A stretch of DNA of 64,000 bases, from positions 896,890 to 960,889 of the forward strand of contig NZ_JAJJJF010000001.1 of assembly GCF_022458745.1 (NCBI RefSeq), in the 5' to 3' direction. The notes below the pieces were generated by a model that saw nothing but the letters and a program-made list of their open reading frames with translations, was not told the origin of the DNA and did no database searches. The DNA comes from Bacillus piscicola. Lineage in GTDB: Bacteria; Bacillota; Bacilli; Bacillales; Marinococcaceae. Below, piece after piece: positions 1 through 9,165 of this stretch (position 1 is its first letter; each line of letters starts with the position of its first letter). Both the position numbers and the translations under genes were made by a program.

Positions 1-203
1 CTCTTTTTTGTGTATTTCGAATGAAGTGTTCACAAAATGTTCAATTTTCAACAAAAAAAGGGGTTTTATCAACTTTAAAAGAAGGAATGAGAAAGATAAT
101 CAAATTAACTTTTGAAAAAGAAAAAATACACCGGGCGTATAATCCCTGTAAAATAAGGAAATACATAACTTTAGATAATTTTGTGATAGGTTGTTAAAAA
201 TAC

Positions 204-232
204 TTTTCAAATTAGAATAATTATTGTATAAT
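204..232 (+). promoter_or_regulatory. probable sigma-A promoter of spx
   Basis: A perfect -10 hexamer TATAAT at 227-232 is preceded at 17 bp by TTTTCA (204-209), a weak -35. It lies about 90 nt upstream of spx in an otherwise featureless AT-rich leader (1-323). The -10 is seen directly; the promoter assignment is inference. Confidence 0.5.
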
Positions 233-323
233 AAAAGTAACGAAAAAGAGATTTATTATAGTTGCATATCTATAATCTCCATACATTTCACTCTGCATTG
301 TCAGGAAGGGAGAGTTCTATTTC

Positions 324-719
324 ATGGTTAAATTACTCACTTCGCCAAGTTGTACCTCTTGCCGAAAAGCAAAAGCGTGGTTGGAAGAACATAATATTCC
401 TTTTGAAGAGCGTAATATTTTTGCGTCCCCTTTAAGTGTCGAAGAAGTCAAAGAAATCGTCCGCTTAACGGAAGACGGTACTGACGAGATTATCTCCAAA
501 CGTTCTAAAGTATTTCAAGAGTTAGATGTAGAACTTGAGAGTCTGCCTCTACAGGAGCTGTTTAAGTTAATTAGTGAATACCCAGGGCTTTTGCGCCGCC
601 CGATCATTTTTGATGAAAAGCGTTTGCAGGTAGGATACAACGAAGCGGAAATTCGTCGTTTTCTGCCGCGTAAAGTTCGTACCTTTAATTTAATGGAAGC
701 TCAAAAAATGGTAAACTAA
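324..719 (+). CDS. spx: Spx, redox-responsive RNA polymerase-binding regulator
   Basis: ArsC-fold global regulator that binds the RNA polymerase alpha-CTD and activates thiol-stress genes under disulfide stress; unstressed cells degrade it through ClpXP. The 131-residue length equals that of the Bacillus subtilis protein. The redox switch C10-T-S-C13 is present, as are G52 (alpha-CTD interaction) and R92 in the RRPII motif. ATG 324 follows GGAAGGGAGA. The gene is monocistronic, with its own promoter and terminator. Its adaptor SpxH is encoded 5.7 kb downstream and the ClpC adaptor MecA is the next gene, so three parts of the same proteolysis network are close together. Confidence 0.97.
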   Translation: MVKLLTSPSCTSCRKAKAWLEEHNIPFEERNIFASPLSVEEVKEIVRLTEDGTDEIISKRSKVFQELDVELESLPLQELFKLISEYPGLLRRPIIFDEKRLQVGYNEAEIRRFLPRKVRTFNLMEAQKMVN

Positions 720-747
720 CGGTAATAGGACAGCACAGATATTCATG

Positions 748-782
748 AAACTTCTACTGTTCAAGATTAGTAGAAGTTTTTC
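748..782 (+). terminator. rho-independent terminator of spx
   Basis: Inverted repeat AAACTTCTACT / AGTAGAAGTTT around a 10-nt loop, followed by a T run, 29 nt after the spx stop. Confidence 0.85.
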
Positions 783-1131
783 TGTTTATCCCGTTAATGA
801 GTTCCCACTATATATTCAGTTTGTTGGCATAAGGTGACGATATTTTGTTTAAGGTAAGTGTGAAAGGGAAGTTTTTTTTGCTTGACATCTTGCATATTAT
901 GCTTGAGAATAAACATTTAATAACATAGGAAGACCGCGTTTCTCTTTCAACGCTCCGCTCCCTGAAAAATACACGTTGGGATGAGCATTGGTCCTTAACA
1001 TCCAGCATGTTTTCGTATACAATAGAACTAAGAACTTCAAGGATCAGCTAGTATTGCCCGTCCTAGGGTATAGGGAAAGAGAGAACCTTTGGAAGCGGTG
1101 TCCACCTTACCTTCAAAGGAGGGAGAAATTC
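783..1131. other. 349-bp intergenic region before mecA
   Basis: No convincing gene. A possible but weak promoter is TTGACA at 882-887 with GAGAAT 17 bp further on (905-910). An open frame runs into mecA from 988, but its first 48 codons have no ribosome binding site and do not look like MecA, so this stretch is best read as mecA leader. Confidence 0.5.
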
Positions 1132-1803
1132 GTGGAAATCGAAAGAATTAATGAGTCGACGGTTAAATTCTATATTACGTATAAAGATATAGAAGACAGA
1201 GGATTTGACCGGGATGAAATTTGGTATAATCGTGAACGGGGAGAAGAACTCTTTTTTGAAATGATTCACGAAGCGCATGACCGGGAAAATTTTGAAATTG
1301 AAGGACCTCTATGGATTCAAGTACAGGCTCTTGATAACGGTATGGAGATTGTCGTAACCCGCGGGCAGATTACGGATGGCAATGTAAAATTAGAGATCCC
1401 GGTTTCCCAGAGTAAAGAAGATGACATCCCAGTAGATGATAACATTGTCGATATGCTGGATGAACAATTCCGTTCTTCGCAGAAATCACGACATGCTCAT
1501 GCTCATAGTGATTCAGAAGAGCTGGAAATTGTGATATCATTTAGTGATTTGGAAGACTTAATCACGTTAAGCCACGCTTTCACAGCGGACAATGTTCAAA
1601 ATGAAATATATTATTTCGAAGGTAAGTACTACTTGTACTTGATGTTTGATAACCACTATACAGAAGACGAGCAAGATGATATGATCAGCCGGGTGTTAGA
1701 GTTTGGGGAAGAATCAGATATGTCCATTTTCCGTATTCGTGAATATGGAAAGACGATAGTCGCGAAGGACGCCTTGAGCGTCATCAAAGAAAATTTTTCC
1801 TAA
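1132..1803 (+). CDS. mecA: MecA, adaptor protein for ClpC
   Basis: Adaptor that delivers substrates such as ComK to the ClpCP protease and promotes ClpC hexamer assembly. The N-terminal half (starting MEIERINEST) is the substrate-recognition domain. A charged, His/Ser-rich linker lies near residues 120-135, and the C-terminal half is the ClpC-binding domain. The start is GTG 1132, not the upstream end of the open frame: AAGGAGGGAG sits 7-8 nt before it and the resulting 223 residues match the family length of about 218. coiA follows, so competence control and competence function are adjacent. Confidence 0.95.
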   Translation: MEIERINESTVKFYITYKDIEDRGFDRDEIWYNRERGEELFFEMIHEAHDRENFEIEGPLWIQVQALDNGMEIVVTRGQITDGNVKLEIPVSQSKEDDIPVDDNIVDMLDEQFRSSQKSRHAHAHSDSEELEIVISFSDLEDLITLSHAFTADNVQNEIYYFEGKYYLYLMFDNHYTEDEQDDMISRVLEFGEESDMSIFRIREYGKTIVAKDALSVIKENFS

Positions 1804-1821
1804 TACTTGCGAGTAGCGGTG

Positions 1822-1848
1822 CCAGCTCCGGAACGGGGCTGGTTTTTT
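1822..1848 (+). terminator. terminator of mecA
   Basis: CCAGCTCCG / CGGGGCTGG (one G-U pair) with a GAA loop and six Ts, starting 18 nt after the mecA stop. Confidence 0.85.
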
Positions 1849-1949
1849 GTATGCAGGACGGAATGTTGTTGATTTGACTTTGATTTGAGAGCAGGATTTT
1901 CACGATGGGAGACGAATAGGTGGGAGTGTAGAGAAGAAAGGAGTCAGCC

Positions 1950-3134
1950 ATGTTTATCGCATTAGACGCTAACAATGAACGAGTGTCTTTGTTGCATTAT
2001 TCGGAATATGATATAGTCTCCTGTTACTCCCCGCCATTTTATTGTCCATCCTGCCGTCAGCCTCTTATCCTTAAAAAAGGAACAGTGCGGCGTTGGCACT
2101 TTGCTCATCAAGAGCTTAGCAGCTGTCCATCTCAGACAGAGCCAGAGACAGCGGAGCATCTCGCTGGCAAAGCCAAACTGTACTCCTGGCTTAAGCAACA
2201 AGGATTGTCCCCGGTTGTGGAAGCTGCCATTCCCTCCATTAACCGAACAGCTGATGTTCTGGTTTCGGTTCACTCCCAAACGTATGCGTTTGAATTTCAA
2301 TGTGCGTCTATCCCACTTGAAGAAATGAGACAGCGGACGAACGATTATTTGTCTTTGAATATCTACCCGGTATGGCTGTTTTCAGCCAATAGGATACGTC
2401 CTCGAAAGCAGGGATATTTCTCCATTCGAGCCTTTGAATGGACTGCTTTACAAGAACGATTACATGATTACCGGCACGCTCTCTTGTATTTCTCTCCAAT
2501 ATCTTCTACCTTTTCCTTTCTTTTTCCGCGTATCGTTTTAAGCCCATCTCGAATCTTTGCCGATTTTTATTCTTTGCCCGCTTCCCAGACTACATTCAAC
2601 ATGATAACAGATCTACCACTGACTATGGATGGTACCTCCCCATGGAAGCCAGAGTGGCTGCGGCTCAAAAAAGAGTGGCGGTTCGGTTTGAATAAGTGGC
2701 AAAATGAGCGTGACAGGGCTTATGTACGACAAATATTTGCCAAACAGCGTTCCGACCTGCCTTTTTTCCCGGCAGAAGCCGGTTGGCCCTCTCTTTTTAT
2801 GGAGTATTTTAAATCCCCTGCTTATATCTGGCAGAGCTGGCTTTTACTTGTAGTTATTCAGCCACTTCAGCTCGGACAGACATTCCTACTCACTGATATT
2901 CTGCCTGTCATCCAGCCCTTAATTACTAAGGGTATATTCCCTATACGCGAGTTACCGCTTGTGAAAGAACCGCTATCAAAAGCACTCACTCAATATTTGT
3001 ATGTATTGGCTTTCTTCGGTGTTGTAGAAAAGAGTGATAGTGGGTGCTGGAGTAAAATTCGAAACATTGAACTACCGCTTTCATTGGAACAAGGCTTCTA
3101 TTTGGATAAGAAATGTGTAAAATGCATAATGTAA
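1950..3134 (+). CDS. coiA: CoiA, competence protein
   Basis: Competence-induced protein needed for transformation, thought to act on incoming DNA. The N-terminal CoiA domain has a zinc-ribbon-like C32-P-S-C35 and a downstream HFAHQ motif (about 50-54). A restriction-endonuclease-like core follows, with D102 and E115-F-Q117 arranged like the D...ExK/Q nuclease signature. At 394 residues it is slightly longer than the B. subtilis protein (about 373). ATG 1950 follows AAAGGAG at 1937-1943. The nuclease role is family-based inference; the residues are visible. Confidence 0.9.
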   Translation: MFIALDANNERVSLLHYSEYDIVSCYSPPFYCPSCRQPLILKKGTVRRWHFAHQELSSCPSQTEPETAEHLAGKAKLYSWLKQQGLSPVVEAAIPSINRTADVLVSVHSQTYAFEFQCASIPLEEMRQRTNDYLSLNIYPVWLFSANRIRPRKQGYFSIRAFEWTALQERLHDYRHALLYFSPISSTFSFLFPRIVLSPSRIFADFYSLPASQTTFNMITDLPLTMDGTSPWKPEWLRLKKEWRFGLNKWQNERDRAYVRQIFAKQRSDLPFFPAEAGWPSLFMEYFKSPAYIWQSWLLLVVIQPLQLGQTFLLTDILPVIQPLITKGIFPIRELPLVKEPLSKALTQYLYVLAFFGVVEKSDSGCWSKIRNIELPLSLEQGFYLDKKCVKCIM

Positions 3135-3210
3135 AGAGGACTTGTGTTTTTCTGTAGAGATTGTTGGAAGATTTCGGTAAAATGGGAAGGGAATAGTAGG
3201 AGGTGCTTTG

Positions 3211-5031
3211 ATGAGTAGTCAGAAAGCAGCAGCTTTACCTAAACGGGAAGAGATTGAAGAAAAGTGGAAATGGAATTTAGAAGACATCTTTGCGACAGAT
3301 GAAGAGTGGGAGCAAGAATTTAGTGCTATTAAAAAAATGCTACCCTCTTTAAATAAGTACAAGGGGAAACTCGGAGACTCTGCAGAAGCCCTTTACGAGG
3401 GGCTTAATTTACAACATGAAATAGCAGAACGTTTCGGGCGTTTATTTACATACGCTCATATGCGCTCCGATCAGGATACGGGTAACTCCGCGTACCAAGC
3501 GCTTGAAGATAGAGCATCGAGTTTAGGGGCACAGCTTGGACAGCATATGGCGTTTATTACACCAGAAATCTTGTCGATACCGGAAGAAAGGCTGCAAGAA
3601 TTTCTTCAAAAAAATAAAAGCCTACAAAATTACGAACAGACATTGGATGAAATCAACAAGACACGCCCACACGTTTTAAATGAAGCGGAGGAAGCGATTC
3701 TCGCCCAAGTATCGGAAGTGACTGCAAGCCCTAGTAATACATTCGGGGCGTTAAATAATGCTGATCTAAAATTCCCTTTTATAAAAGATGAAGAAGGCAA
3801 GGATGTGCAAGTGACGCACGGGCGGATCATACGTTTTTTTGAAAGTGATAATCGGCGGGTGCGTAAGGATGCGTTTCATGCTGTTTATGACACGTACCGC
3901 AAGTTCCGCAATACGTTCGCAAGTACCTTGAATGGCCAGGTCAAGAAGAATGTCTTCCATGCAAAAGTTCGTCATTATGATTCCGCACGGCAAGCAGCAC
4001 TGAGTGGCAACCATATCCCGGAAGTCGTTTACGATCAGCTTGTAGAAACGGTCAATGAGCATCTGCCGCTCCTGCATCGCTACGTACGGCTTAGAAAGCG
4101 CGTTCTCGAGTTGGAAGACATTCATAATTATGACCTTTATACACCGCTCGTAAAAGACGTGAAAATGGAAATACCGTATGAAGAAGCGCAGGACATGGTG
4201 CTGCAAGGTGTCACTCCTCTTGGTGAAGAGTATATCAATACGATAAAAGAAGGATATCAAAACCGGTGGATTGACGTGTACGAAAATGAAGGAAAACGGA
4301 GTGGTGCCTATTCTTCTGGAGCGTATGGAACGATGCCGTACGTGCTAATGAACTGGCAGGATAATGTGAATAATGTGTTTACCTTAGCACATGAACTCGG
4401 TCACTCCATGCACAGCTATTACAGCCGTAAGCACCAACCGTTCCAGTATGCTGGTTATACGATTTTCGTCGCCGAAGTAGCATCGACCGTTAATGAGGCA
4501 CTTTTAAATCACTACTTGTTAAATACGCTGGAAGATAAGAAAAAGAAGATGTATGTGCTAAACCACTTTCTGGAAGGGTTTAGAGGAACTGTATTCCGAC
4601 AGACGATGTTTGCTGAGTTTGAGCAGCTGATCCATGAAAAAGTGGAGAAAGGTGAGGCATTGACGGCAGATCTCCTGGAAGAGGAATATTTTGCTTTAAA
4701 TAAAAAATATTTCGGGGAAGATATGACACTGGATGACGAAATAGCGCTTGAATGGTCGCGTATCCCACACTTTTATATGAATTTTTATGTTTATCAATAT
4801 GCAACTGGCTACAGTGCGGCTGCGGCGCTGTCGAGACAAATTTTAGAGGAAGGCACGCCGGCGGTAGAGCGTTATTTGTCTTTTTTGAAGTCCGGAAGTT
4901 CGGATTATCCAATTGAGATATTGAAAAAGGCAGGCGTTGACATGACTTCCTCCGAACCGATTCATGAAGCAATGAAGCTTTTTGAGCAGACCTTGAACGA
5001 AATGGAAGAACTTCTTGGCTCTAAATCGTAG
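3211..5031 (+). CDS. pepF: oligoendopeptidase F (M3 family)
   Basis: Cytoplasmic zinc metallopeptidase that cleaves oligopeptides. The M3 zinc site HELGH is at residues 394-398, with a downstream glutamate-rich segment (FVAEVASTVNEAL) that supplies the third metal ligand. The protein has 606 residues, as expected for PepF. ATG 3211 is preferred over TTG 3208 because AGGAGGTG (3198-3205) is then 5 nt away. In B. subtilis the orthologue also follows coiA and affects sporulation when overexpressed; the synteny is the same here. Confidence 0.96.
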   Translation: MSSQKAAALPKREEIEEKWKWNLEDIFATDEEWEQEFSAIKKMLPSLNKYKGKLGDSAEALYEGLNLQHEIAERFGRLFTYAHMRSDQDTGNSAYQALEDRASSLGAQLGQHMAFITPEILSIPEERLQEFLQKNKSLQNYEQTLDEINKTRPHVLNEAEEAILAQVSEVTASPSNTFGALNNADLKFPFIKDEEGKDVQVTHGRIIRFFESDNRRVRKDAFHAVYDTYRKFRNTFASTLNGQVKKNVFHAKVRHYDSARQAALSGNHIPEVVYDQLVETVNEHLPLLHRYVRLRKRVLELEDIHNYDLYTPLVKDVKMEIPYEEAQDMVLQGVTPLGEEYINTIKEGYQNRWIDVYENEGKRSGAYSSGAYGTMPYVLMNWQDNVNNVFTLAHELGHSMHSYYSRKHQPFQYAGYTIFVAEVASTVNEALLNHYLLNTLEDKKKKMYVLNHFLEGFRGTVFRQTMFAEFEQLIHEKVEKGEALTADLLEEEYFALNKKYFGEDMTLDDEIALEWSRIPHFYMNFYVYQYATGYSAAAALSRQILEEGTPAVERYLSFLKSGSSDYPIEILKKAGVDMTSSEPIHEAMKLFEQTLNEMEELLGSKS

Positions 5032-5064
5032 GAAACAGCTGAACCTCTGTTAGATATAAAAATG

Positions 5065-5136
5065 GCCTGGCTGATTGTTCACCGACCGTACAGATAAAGT
5101 GAGGGCTGTACGAGAAGAACAAAAGCCAGGCTTTTT
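5065..5136 (+). terminator. terminator of pepF with nested hairpin
   Basis: Outer stem GCCTGGCT / AGCCAGGC closes before five Ts. A second hairpin, CGTACAG / CTGTACG (5086-5092 with 5106-5112), sits inside the long loop, giving a compound structure. Confidence 0.7.
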
Positions 5137-5149
5137 GCATTAAAAAACG

Positions 5150-5326
5150 TCAATGGGTTTTAATTCCCTTAAAACGGCGTCTTTCGCTAAAAGAGAAAAT
5201 AGTAAGGAAAATGGACAAGAAAAGCAGTACACTGCCGATAAAAACGGGAAGCAACTTCATTAAACCCAACACAAACAAGACAAAGCTGATAACGATGCCG
5301 ATAATGCCAGCCAGTACTTTTTTCAT
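5150..5326 (-). CDS. small hypothetical membrane protein (58 aa)
   Basis: Not recognised. ATG at 5326 has GGAGG 7 nt upstream. The peptide begins MKKVLAGIIG and is almost wholly hydrophobic through residue 44, probably one long or two short membrane helices, then ends in a basic tail (SERRRFKGIKTH). The clean ribosome binding site and amphipathic layout support translation. It lies convergent to pepF and next to an IS remnant. Confidence 0.65.
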   Translation of the reverse strand: MKKVLAGIIGIVISFVLFVLGLMKLLPVFIGSVLLFLSIFLTIFSFSERRRFKGIKTH

Positions 5327-5422
5327 GCGGACGCCTCCATAAAAACATGTCTATTTAAAATATATGGCTGGGGCAACGTTTTATGAGAAACAGCCAGCGA
5401 CTTTTTAAGAGTGTTTAGGTAA

Positions 5423-5908
5423 ATGGACACCTCAAAAAAGATTGTGTCCATGACTTTTTTATTCTGTATGCTTCTTTTGGCGGTGTTTCGTCGCCACTTT
5501 CCGTATATTGTGGCCAGTGCCACCCGACTGAATTCCACCCGGATTTTTTCTTTCTCTCTTAGGTGGACTAGCTGGAAGACAAGGTTTTGTTAGACATGAC
5601 CAAATGCACTCTCCACGTCCGTTTTTCGTCCAATACTTTGAATGGCGATCAGATGAGACGCCTGCGGGACGTCGGCTAAATACGGCCACGTCCTGTGGCA
5701 ATGCTGACACTAACACGTCCTGTGCGTCGAAGCAAGAGCGGAAGATCCACCGACGGTGATCTTCCGTCGGTTAGCTGAAGCCTTGCCCGCGGCAAGCGAA
5801 CCTGAAGAGCCATTTATACGAAAAGATATAAGTTAATCTTAACGAAAAATCTCATAGAATTGAAAAAGGGCTGTCAAAAGGGCATTTTTATGACTTTTTG
5901 ATACAGCC
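5423..5908 (-). mobile_element. decayed IS1182-family element (C-terminal transposase remnant plus left end)
   Basis: On the minus strand a fragment reading about 60 residues resembles the C-terminal end of IS1182-type DDE transposases: TDVESAFGHV, then a TAA where Lys is expected, then QNLVFQLVHLREKEKIRVEF, then, after a one-base shift, HNIRKVATKHRQ. It is therefore dead. Upstream, 5797-5908 is near-identical to 15109-15219 (IS left end). Between them 5640-5796 holds a mosaic with two direct CACGTCCTGTG copies (5687, 5714) and the hairpin GGAAGATC/GATCTTCC. A palindrome ATGGACAC/GTGTCCAT (about 5422-5449) may be the right end. Family assignment rests on motif memory. Confidence 0.65.
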
Positions 5909-5967
5909 TCTATATTATTGTTCGTATATTTAAACTAAGTAAGGACTTATGAACTTGGCTCAAATAT

Positions 5968-6019
5968 AAAAAAGGATAAGTCCTCATTGTATAGAAAATG
6001 ATAAGTACTTATCCTTTTT
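5968..6019 (-). terminator. terminator of yjbI-yjbH
   Basis: AAAAAAGGATAAGT / ACTTATCCTTTTT pair around a 25-nt loop; on the minus strand the stem is followed by a T-rich stretch just after the yjbH stop. Confidence 0.75.
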
Positions 6020-6035
6020 AATCTGTATCAAAACA

Positions 6036-6959
6036 TTAATTGGGCTGTACGTAGCGCCAGAATGTCCCGTACTTCACGGGGACTTTTTCTATTTTTCGTT
6101 GGAGAACTAGTTTTTTCAGCGCGGCTGTGGCTTCCCGTTCGCTCCAATCAAAAACGACAGCAACTTCTTTCGTAGCGACAAACTTGTAACGTTTCATGAA
6201 TTCAAGAAGATTAATCGTCTTTGCAGGCAGCGGTTCTTCTCCCAGCATTTCTTTTAAAATTTCGACATACACCTCATAAGGATATAAACCGGAAATCTTA
6301 AGACCGCCGTCTTCTACACGATCGTTGAAAAACACGAAGGTCGGAGCGCGTTCCACTTCCATTTCAATGGTCGTCTTCATGTCACATTGCAAGGCCCTTA
6401 TTGCGGACGCAGAATGAATATCTTTTTTAAATTCCTCTACATCAAGACCGGTGTCATGGGCGCAATGGAGGAGGACCTCTTCATCGGCGATATTTTTTTT
6501 ATGGACAAATAAAAGTTCACGAAGACGACGGAAAAAGACGACTGCTTGCTGGCGTCCTTGCATTTCTGCTGCTTTCACAGCAAGAGCGGGGGTACGCGGG
6601 GAGTGTACAGGGTTTTCATGCCAAACATCGCCGTCACACGACATGCCTGTACGGTTTGCTGTTTTTTCATAAAGGCTCGCCAGGTTTTTCCATTCTTTTT
6701 TGTGGCGGGCCTCTGTGGCGTTCCCAGCTCCCAACTTAGCAGCGACTAAAAACCGCACCGAAAAGTAATGCCCATATTCAATCATTAATTTTTTTAAAGA
6801 AGGTTCAAATGCCCAACATTCCGGACAAAGAGGATCAGTGAAGATATACAGCTCAATTTTTTTTCTTCGTTTCATCGGTATATCCACTGTTTCATCAGGA
6901 GAAAGGCCGCAGATTCCCAGCTGGTCGTTGCAATATAGCTGTTGATCCATTTTTCGCAA
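6036..6959 (-). CDS. spxH: SpxH (YjbH), ClpXP adaptor for Spx, DsbA-like fold
   Basis: Adaptor that binds Spx and promotes its degradation by ClpXP. The DsbA/FrnE-like thioredoxin fold starts near residue 34, with C45-P-E-C48 in the CXXC position; a second CGL-containing cysteine stretch is at the N terminus (C10, C17). 307 residues, similar to B. subtilis YjbH. A TTG start at 6959 has AAGGGAG 9 nt upstream; ATG 6950 is the alternative, but its spacing is too long. It lies 22 nt after yjbI, so the two form an operon as in B. subtilis. Confidence 0.92.
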   Translation of the reverse strand: MRKMDQQLYCNDQLGICGLSPDETVDIPMKRRKKIELYIFTDPLCPECWAFEPSLKKLMIEYGHYFSVRFLVAAKLGAGNATEARHKKEWKNLASLYEKTANRTGMSCDGDVWHENPVHSPRTPALAVKAAEMQGRQQAVVFFRRLRELLFVHKKNIADEEVLLHCAHDTGLDVEEFKKDIHSASAIRALQCDMKTTIEMEVERAPTFVFFNDRVEDGGLKISGLYPYEVYVEILKEMLGEEPLPAKTINLLEFMKRYKFVATKEVAVVFDWSEREATAALKKLVLQRKIEKVPVKYGTFWRYVQPN

Positions 6960-6981
6960 TGGTCCAGACTCCCTTCTTTCA

Positions 6982-7365
6982 TTATTCGTCGTCGGTGTTT
7001 ACCATGTGATGTGCTGCCAGAGTGAGTCGTCTAAAGAAATCATCACGAGCCGGTCCTTCGAGTCCTACTTCATCCATGGCCCGTGCCATGCAGTCTAACC
7101 AATATTCTGCTCTTTGGGGAGTAACAGGGAATGGCAAGTGCTTTGCACGGAGCATTGGATGACCGTGTTCTTCTGTATATAAGGGGGGACCTCCTAAAAA
7201 TTGCGTAAGAAATTGCTTCTGTTTACGTGCTGTTTCTGTTAAATCTTCCGGGAAAACTTGAGAAAGATCCGGATGGTTTGCTACGTTCGTATATAATTGG
7301 TCGACTAGACGGTCTAGTATTTCATGACCCCCGATATAATCAAATGGTTTTAATTGTTTTTCCAT
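6982..7365 (-). CDS. yjbI: group II truncated hemoglobin
   Basis: Small heme protein that binds O2/NO; first gene of the yjbI-yjbH operon. 127 residues. The proximal-His segment HGHPMLRAKHLPFP corresponds to the conserved HPxLRxxHxPF of truncated globins, and FDYIGG at the N terminus is the usual 2/2-globin start. ATG 7365 is chosen because AAAGGAG (7375-7381) is 9 nt away; the in-frame TTG at 7371 would be only 3 nt away. In B. subtilis this globin is reported to protect SpxH from oxidative aggregation, so the pairing is probably functional. Confidence 0.93.
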   Translation of the reverse strand: MEKQLKPFDYIGGHEILDRLVDQLYTNVANHPDLSQVFPEDLTETARKQKQFLTQFLGGPPLYTEEHGHPMLRAKHLPFPVTPQRAEYWLDCMARAMDEVGLEGPARDDFFRRLTLAAHHMVNTDDE

Positions 7366-7593
7366 GAGCAACGGCTCCTTTCTGCTAAAAAGCAGAGATT
7401 AATGATGAGGTGATCAAGATAACGCATTGCCATAGAACGTTCGTTATCTCATTGGTTTGAGAAGGAGCTTCTCTATTTTCTTATAGTTATTGTAGCAATG
7501 GTGTTTTAGGACAGCAAATAATATGTACTTCCATTTATCTCCATGGGAGACTATTTTCTAAACATTTCGTGACAAAAGTCTTCTATTTAATAG

Positions 7594-7623
7594 AAAAAAC
7601 TGATCTCCATGGAAGATCAGTTT
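7594..7623 (-). terminator. terminator of the lytic transglycosylase gene
   Basis: AAACTGATCT / AGATCAGTTT with a 7-nt loop; on the minus strand it ends in six Ts, 9 nt after the stop. Confidence 0.85.
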
Positions 7624-7631
7624 CGGAAGTT

Positions 7632-8339
7632 TTATGCGAATGACTGGTAGGCCGCGAGAACTTTTGGCACGTAAGCCTGCGTTTCTTTAAAAGGAGGGAT
7701 ACCGTTGTAACGATCAACATTCCCAGGACCTGCATTGTAAGCAGCCAGAGCAAGTTTGACGTCTCCGTTATAGCGGTCCAGCATATCGCGTATATAACGG
7801 GTGCCTCCATCGATATTCTGGGCAGGGTCGTAAGGATCTGTCACGTTTAAATGCCGCGCGGTACCGGGCATTAACTGCATCAACCCAATGGCGCCGGCAT
7901 GGCTTTTGGCGTTTGGATTAAAATCGGACTCCTGTTTAATTACAGCGGAGATAAGGTTGGGGTCTACTCCGTAACGCTCCGCTGTTTTTTCAATAATAGC
8001 TGAGTAGTCACCGGATTTACCTGCCAATTTTGCAGAAGGGTTGCTGACCCGATAAGTATCAACCGCGGCTCCTGCTGAATGGGCCAGAGTGTTGTTTTGA
8101 TAATAGCGGGCTGCCACACCCGGAGATAAAAACAGAGAATCATTCGTAAGCATACTCGATCTTGAAGTCGGTGTCGAAGAATTGCTCATGCCAGCCGTCA
8201 CTTCTTCATCAAGAAAACGTTGGAATGAGTGTAGAAAAGTTGAAACTTGATTGCTCTTGAATCTCGTGTTTGTTCCTTGAGTTAATGGAGAAAGCAATTG
8301 TAACAAAGGTGGTATAGTCAAACTGTCCACACCTCTCAT
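7632..8339 (-). CDS. yjbJ: lytic transglycosylase, SLT domain (YjbJ/CwlQ-like)
   Basis: Peptidoglycan-cleaving enzyme. The C-terminal SLT domain spans about 115-232, with catalytic Glu137 (KQESDFNP), GLMQLMP at 152-158 and AYNAGPG at 200-206. The N-terminal 110 residues are Ser/Thr/Asn-rich and low in structure. No signal peptide is visible, as in B. subtilis YjbJ. The start is uncertain: ATG 8339 has no clear ribosome binding site, GTG 8330 gives an N terminus like the family (MDSLTIPPLLQLL), and GAGAGGTG fits TTG 8321. Confidence 0.9.
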   Translation of the reverse strand: MRGVDSLTIPPLLQLLSPLTQGTNTRFKSNQVSTFLHSFQRFLDEEVTAGMSNSSTPTSRSSMLTNDSLFLSPGVAARYYQNNTLAHSAGAAVDTYRVSNPSAKLAGKSGDYSAIIEKTAERYGVDPNLISAVIKQESDFNPNAKSHAGAIGLMQLMPGTARHLNVTDPYDPAQNIDGGTRYIRDMLDRYNGDVKLALAAYNAGPGNVDRYNGIPPFKETQAYVPKVLAAYQSFA

Positions 8340-8407
8340 TCGTTCATTATGTATGAGAAAAATATACCAGAAATAGCCACCTTCGACAATATGGTTTTAA
8401 TCTGTGA

Positions 8408-8992
8408 TCAGTCGCTGGCTAGTTTTCTATGGAAGAAACGCTCCATTTTGTTCGGAGTAGGACGGCTCTCTATTCTGTATTTTTTCAAAAGTTGACTTAG
8501 CCCGGCTGCTGCTGATTCGATAGAAGAGGCTTCAAACTCGACTTCATAATCTTCGGTGTCTAAATAGATGCTGTGGTCCAAGAATAAAGTACCGTTGCGG
8601 AATGGTACTTGAGCGCGTTTTGTTTGCAGAGAGCCGAGTTTTTTTAAGTCTTCCATGTTTATTTTAGACATAGACTGGATCTGTGATACCGTTTCCCCTG
8701 CTGGCAGGCGGCCGGTCTCAAATGCATATTTTGCTTCGGCAGAGGTTAACGTTTGGTGCGTCTCTAATAAACCGGAAGCAGCCGGCTGTTTCAAGGTAAG
8801 CGTAAAGTGGCCGTTTTTCTCACGGATGCGCAAGGCGGCCCGCTGTTCTTTCAATAGAAAATCAGCTGTGTCAAAATACGTATTCACTTGCAAGGTGAAA
8901 TCCTCATCTTGGAATTGAAAAGCCTGGGTTAGTCTGTTGAATTCTATAGATGTTAGTAAGTTTTTTTTCTCGAATTCTTTCTCTTGGGCCAT
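8408..8992 (-). CDS. yjbK: CYTH-domain protein (YjbK)
   Basis: CYTH triphosphate tunnel metalloenzyme family, which acts on inorganic or nucleoside triphosphates. The family signature ExExK is at residues 6-10, followed by alternating charged strands (ALRIREKNGHFTLTLKQP, EVEFEA) that line the tunnel. 194 residues. AAAGGAA at 9001-9007 is 8 nt from ATG 8992 and 5 nt from ATG 8995. It is divergent from yjbL-yjbM; the same linkage of CYTH and RelQ genes is widespread in Firmicutes. The substrate is unknown. Confidence 0.9.
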   Translation of the reverse strand: MAQEKEFEKKNLLTSIEFNRLTQAFQFQDEDFTLQVNTYFDTADFLLKEQRAALRIREKNGHFTLTLKQPAASGLLETHQTLTSAEAKYAFETGRLPAGETVSQIQSMSKINMEDLKKLGSLQTKRAQVPFRNGTLFLDHSIYLDTEDYEVEFEASSIESAAAGLSQLLKKYRIESRPTPNKMERFFHRKLASD

Positions 8993-9165
8993 CATGATTC
9001 TTCCTTTCTTCCTGTATTATTTCCCTAATTACATAGAATGGTCCTTATATCGTACCATAATGATAAATCAGAACACTTTAAAAAAGATAGACGCGACAAG
9101 TTGTGATAGAATAAAATCGGTGAATAATAGGAGAATGCTGTAAGCAAAATGAGGTGAAAACAAAC

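Noticed and set aside
988..1131. N-terminal extension of MecA
   Set aside because: No ribosome binding site at the upstream start, and the extra residues have no MecA character; GTG 1132 fits signal and length.
3766..4260. 164-codon frame antisense to pepF
   Set aside because: Shadow of a clear M3 peptidase gene; no family features.
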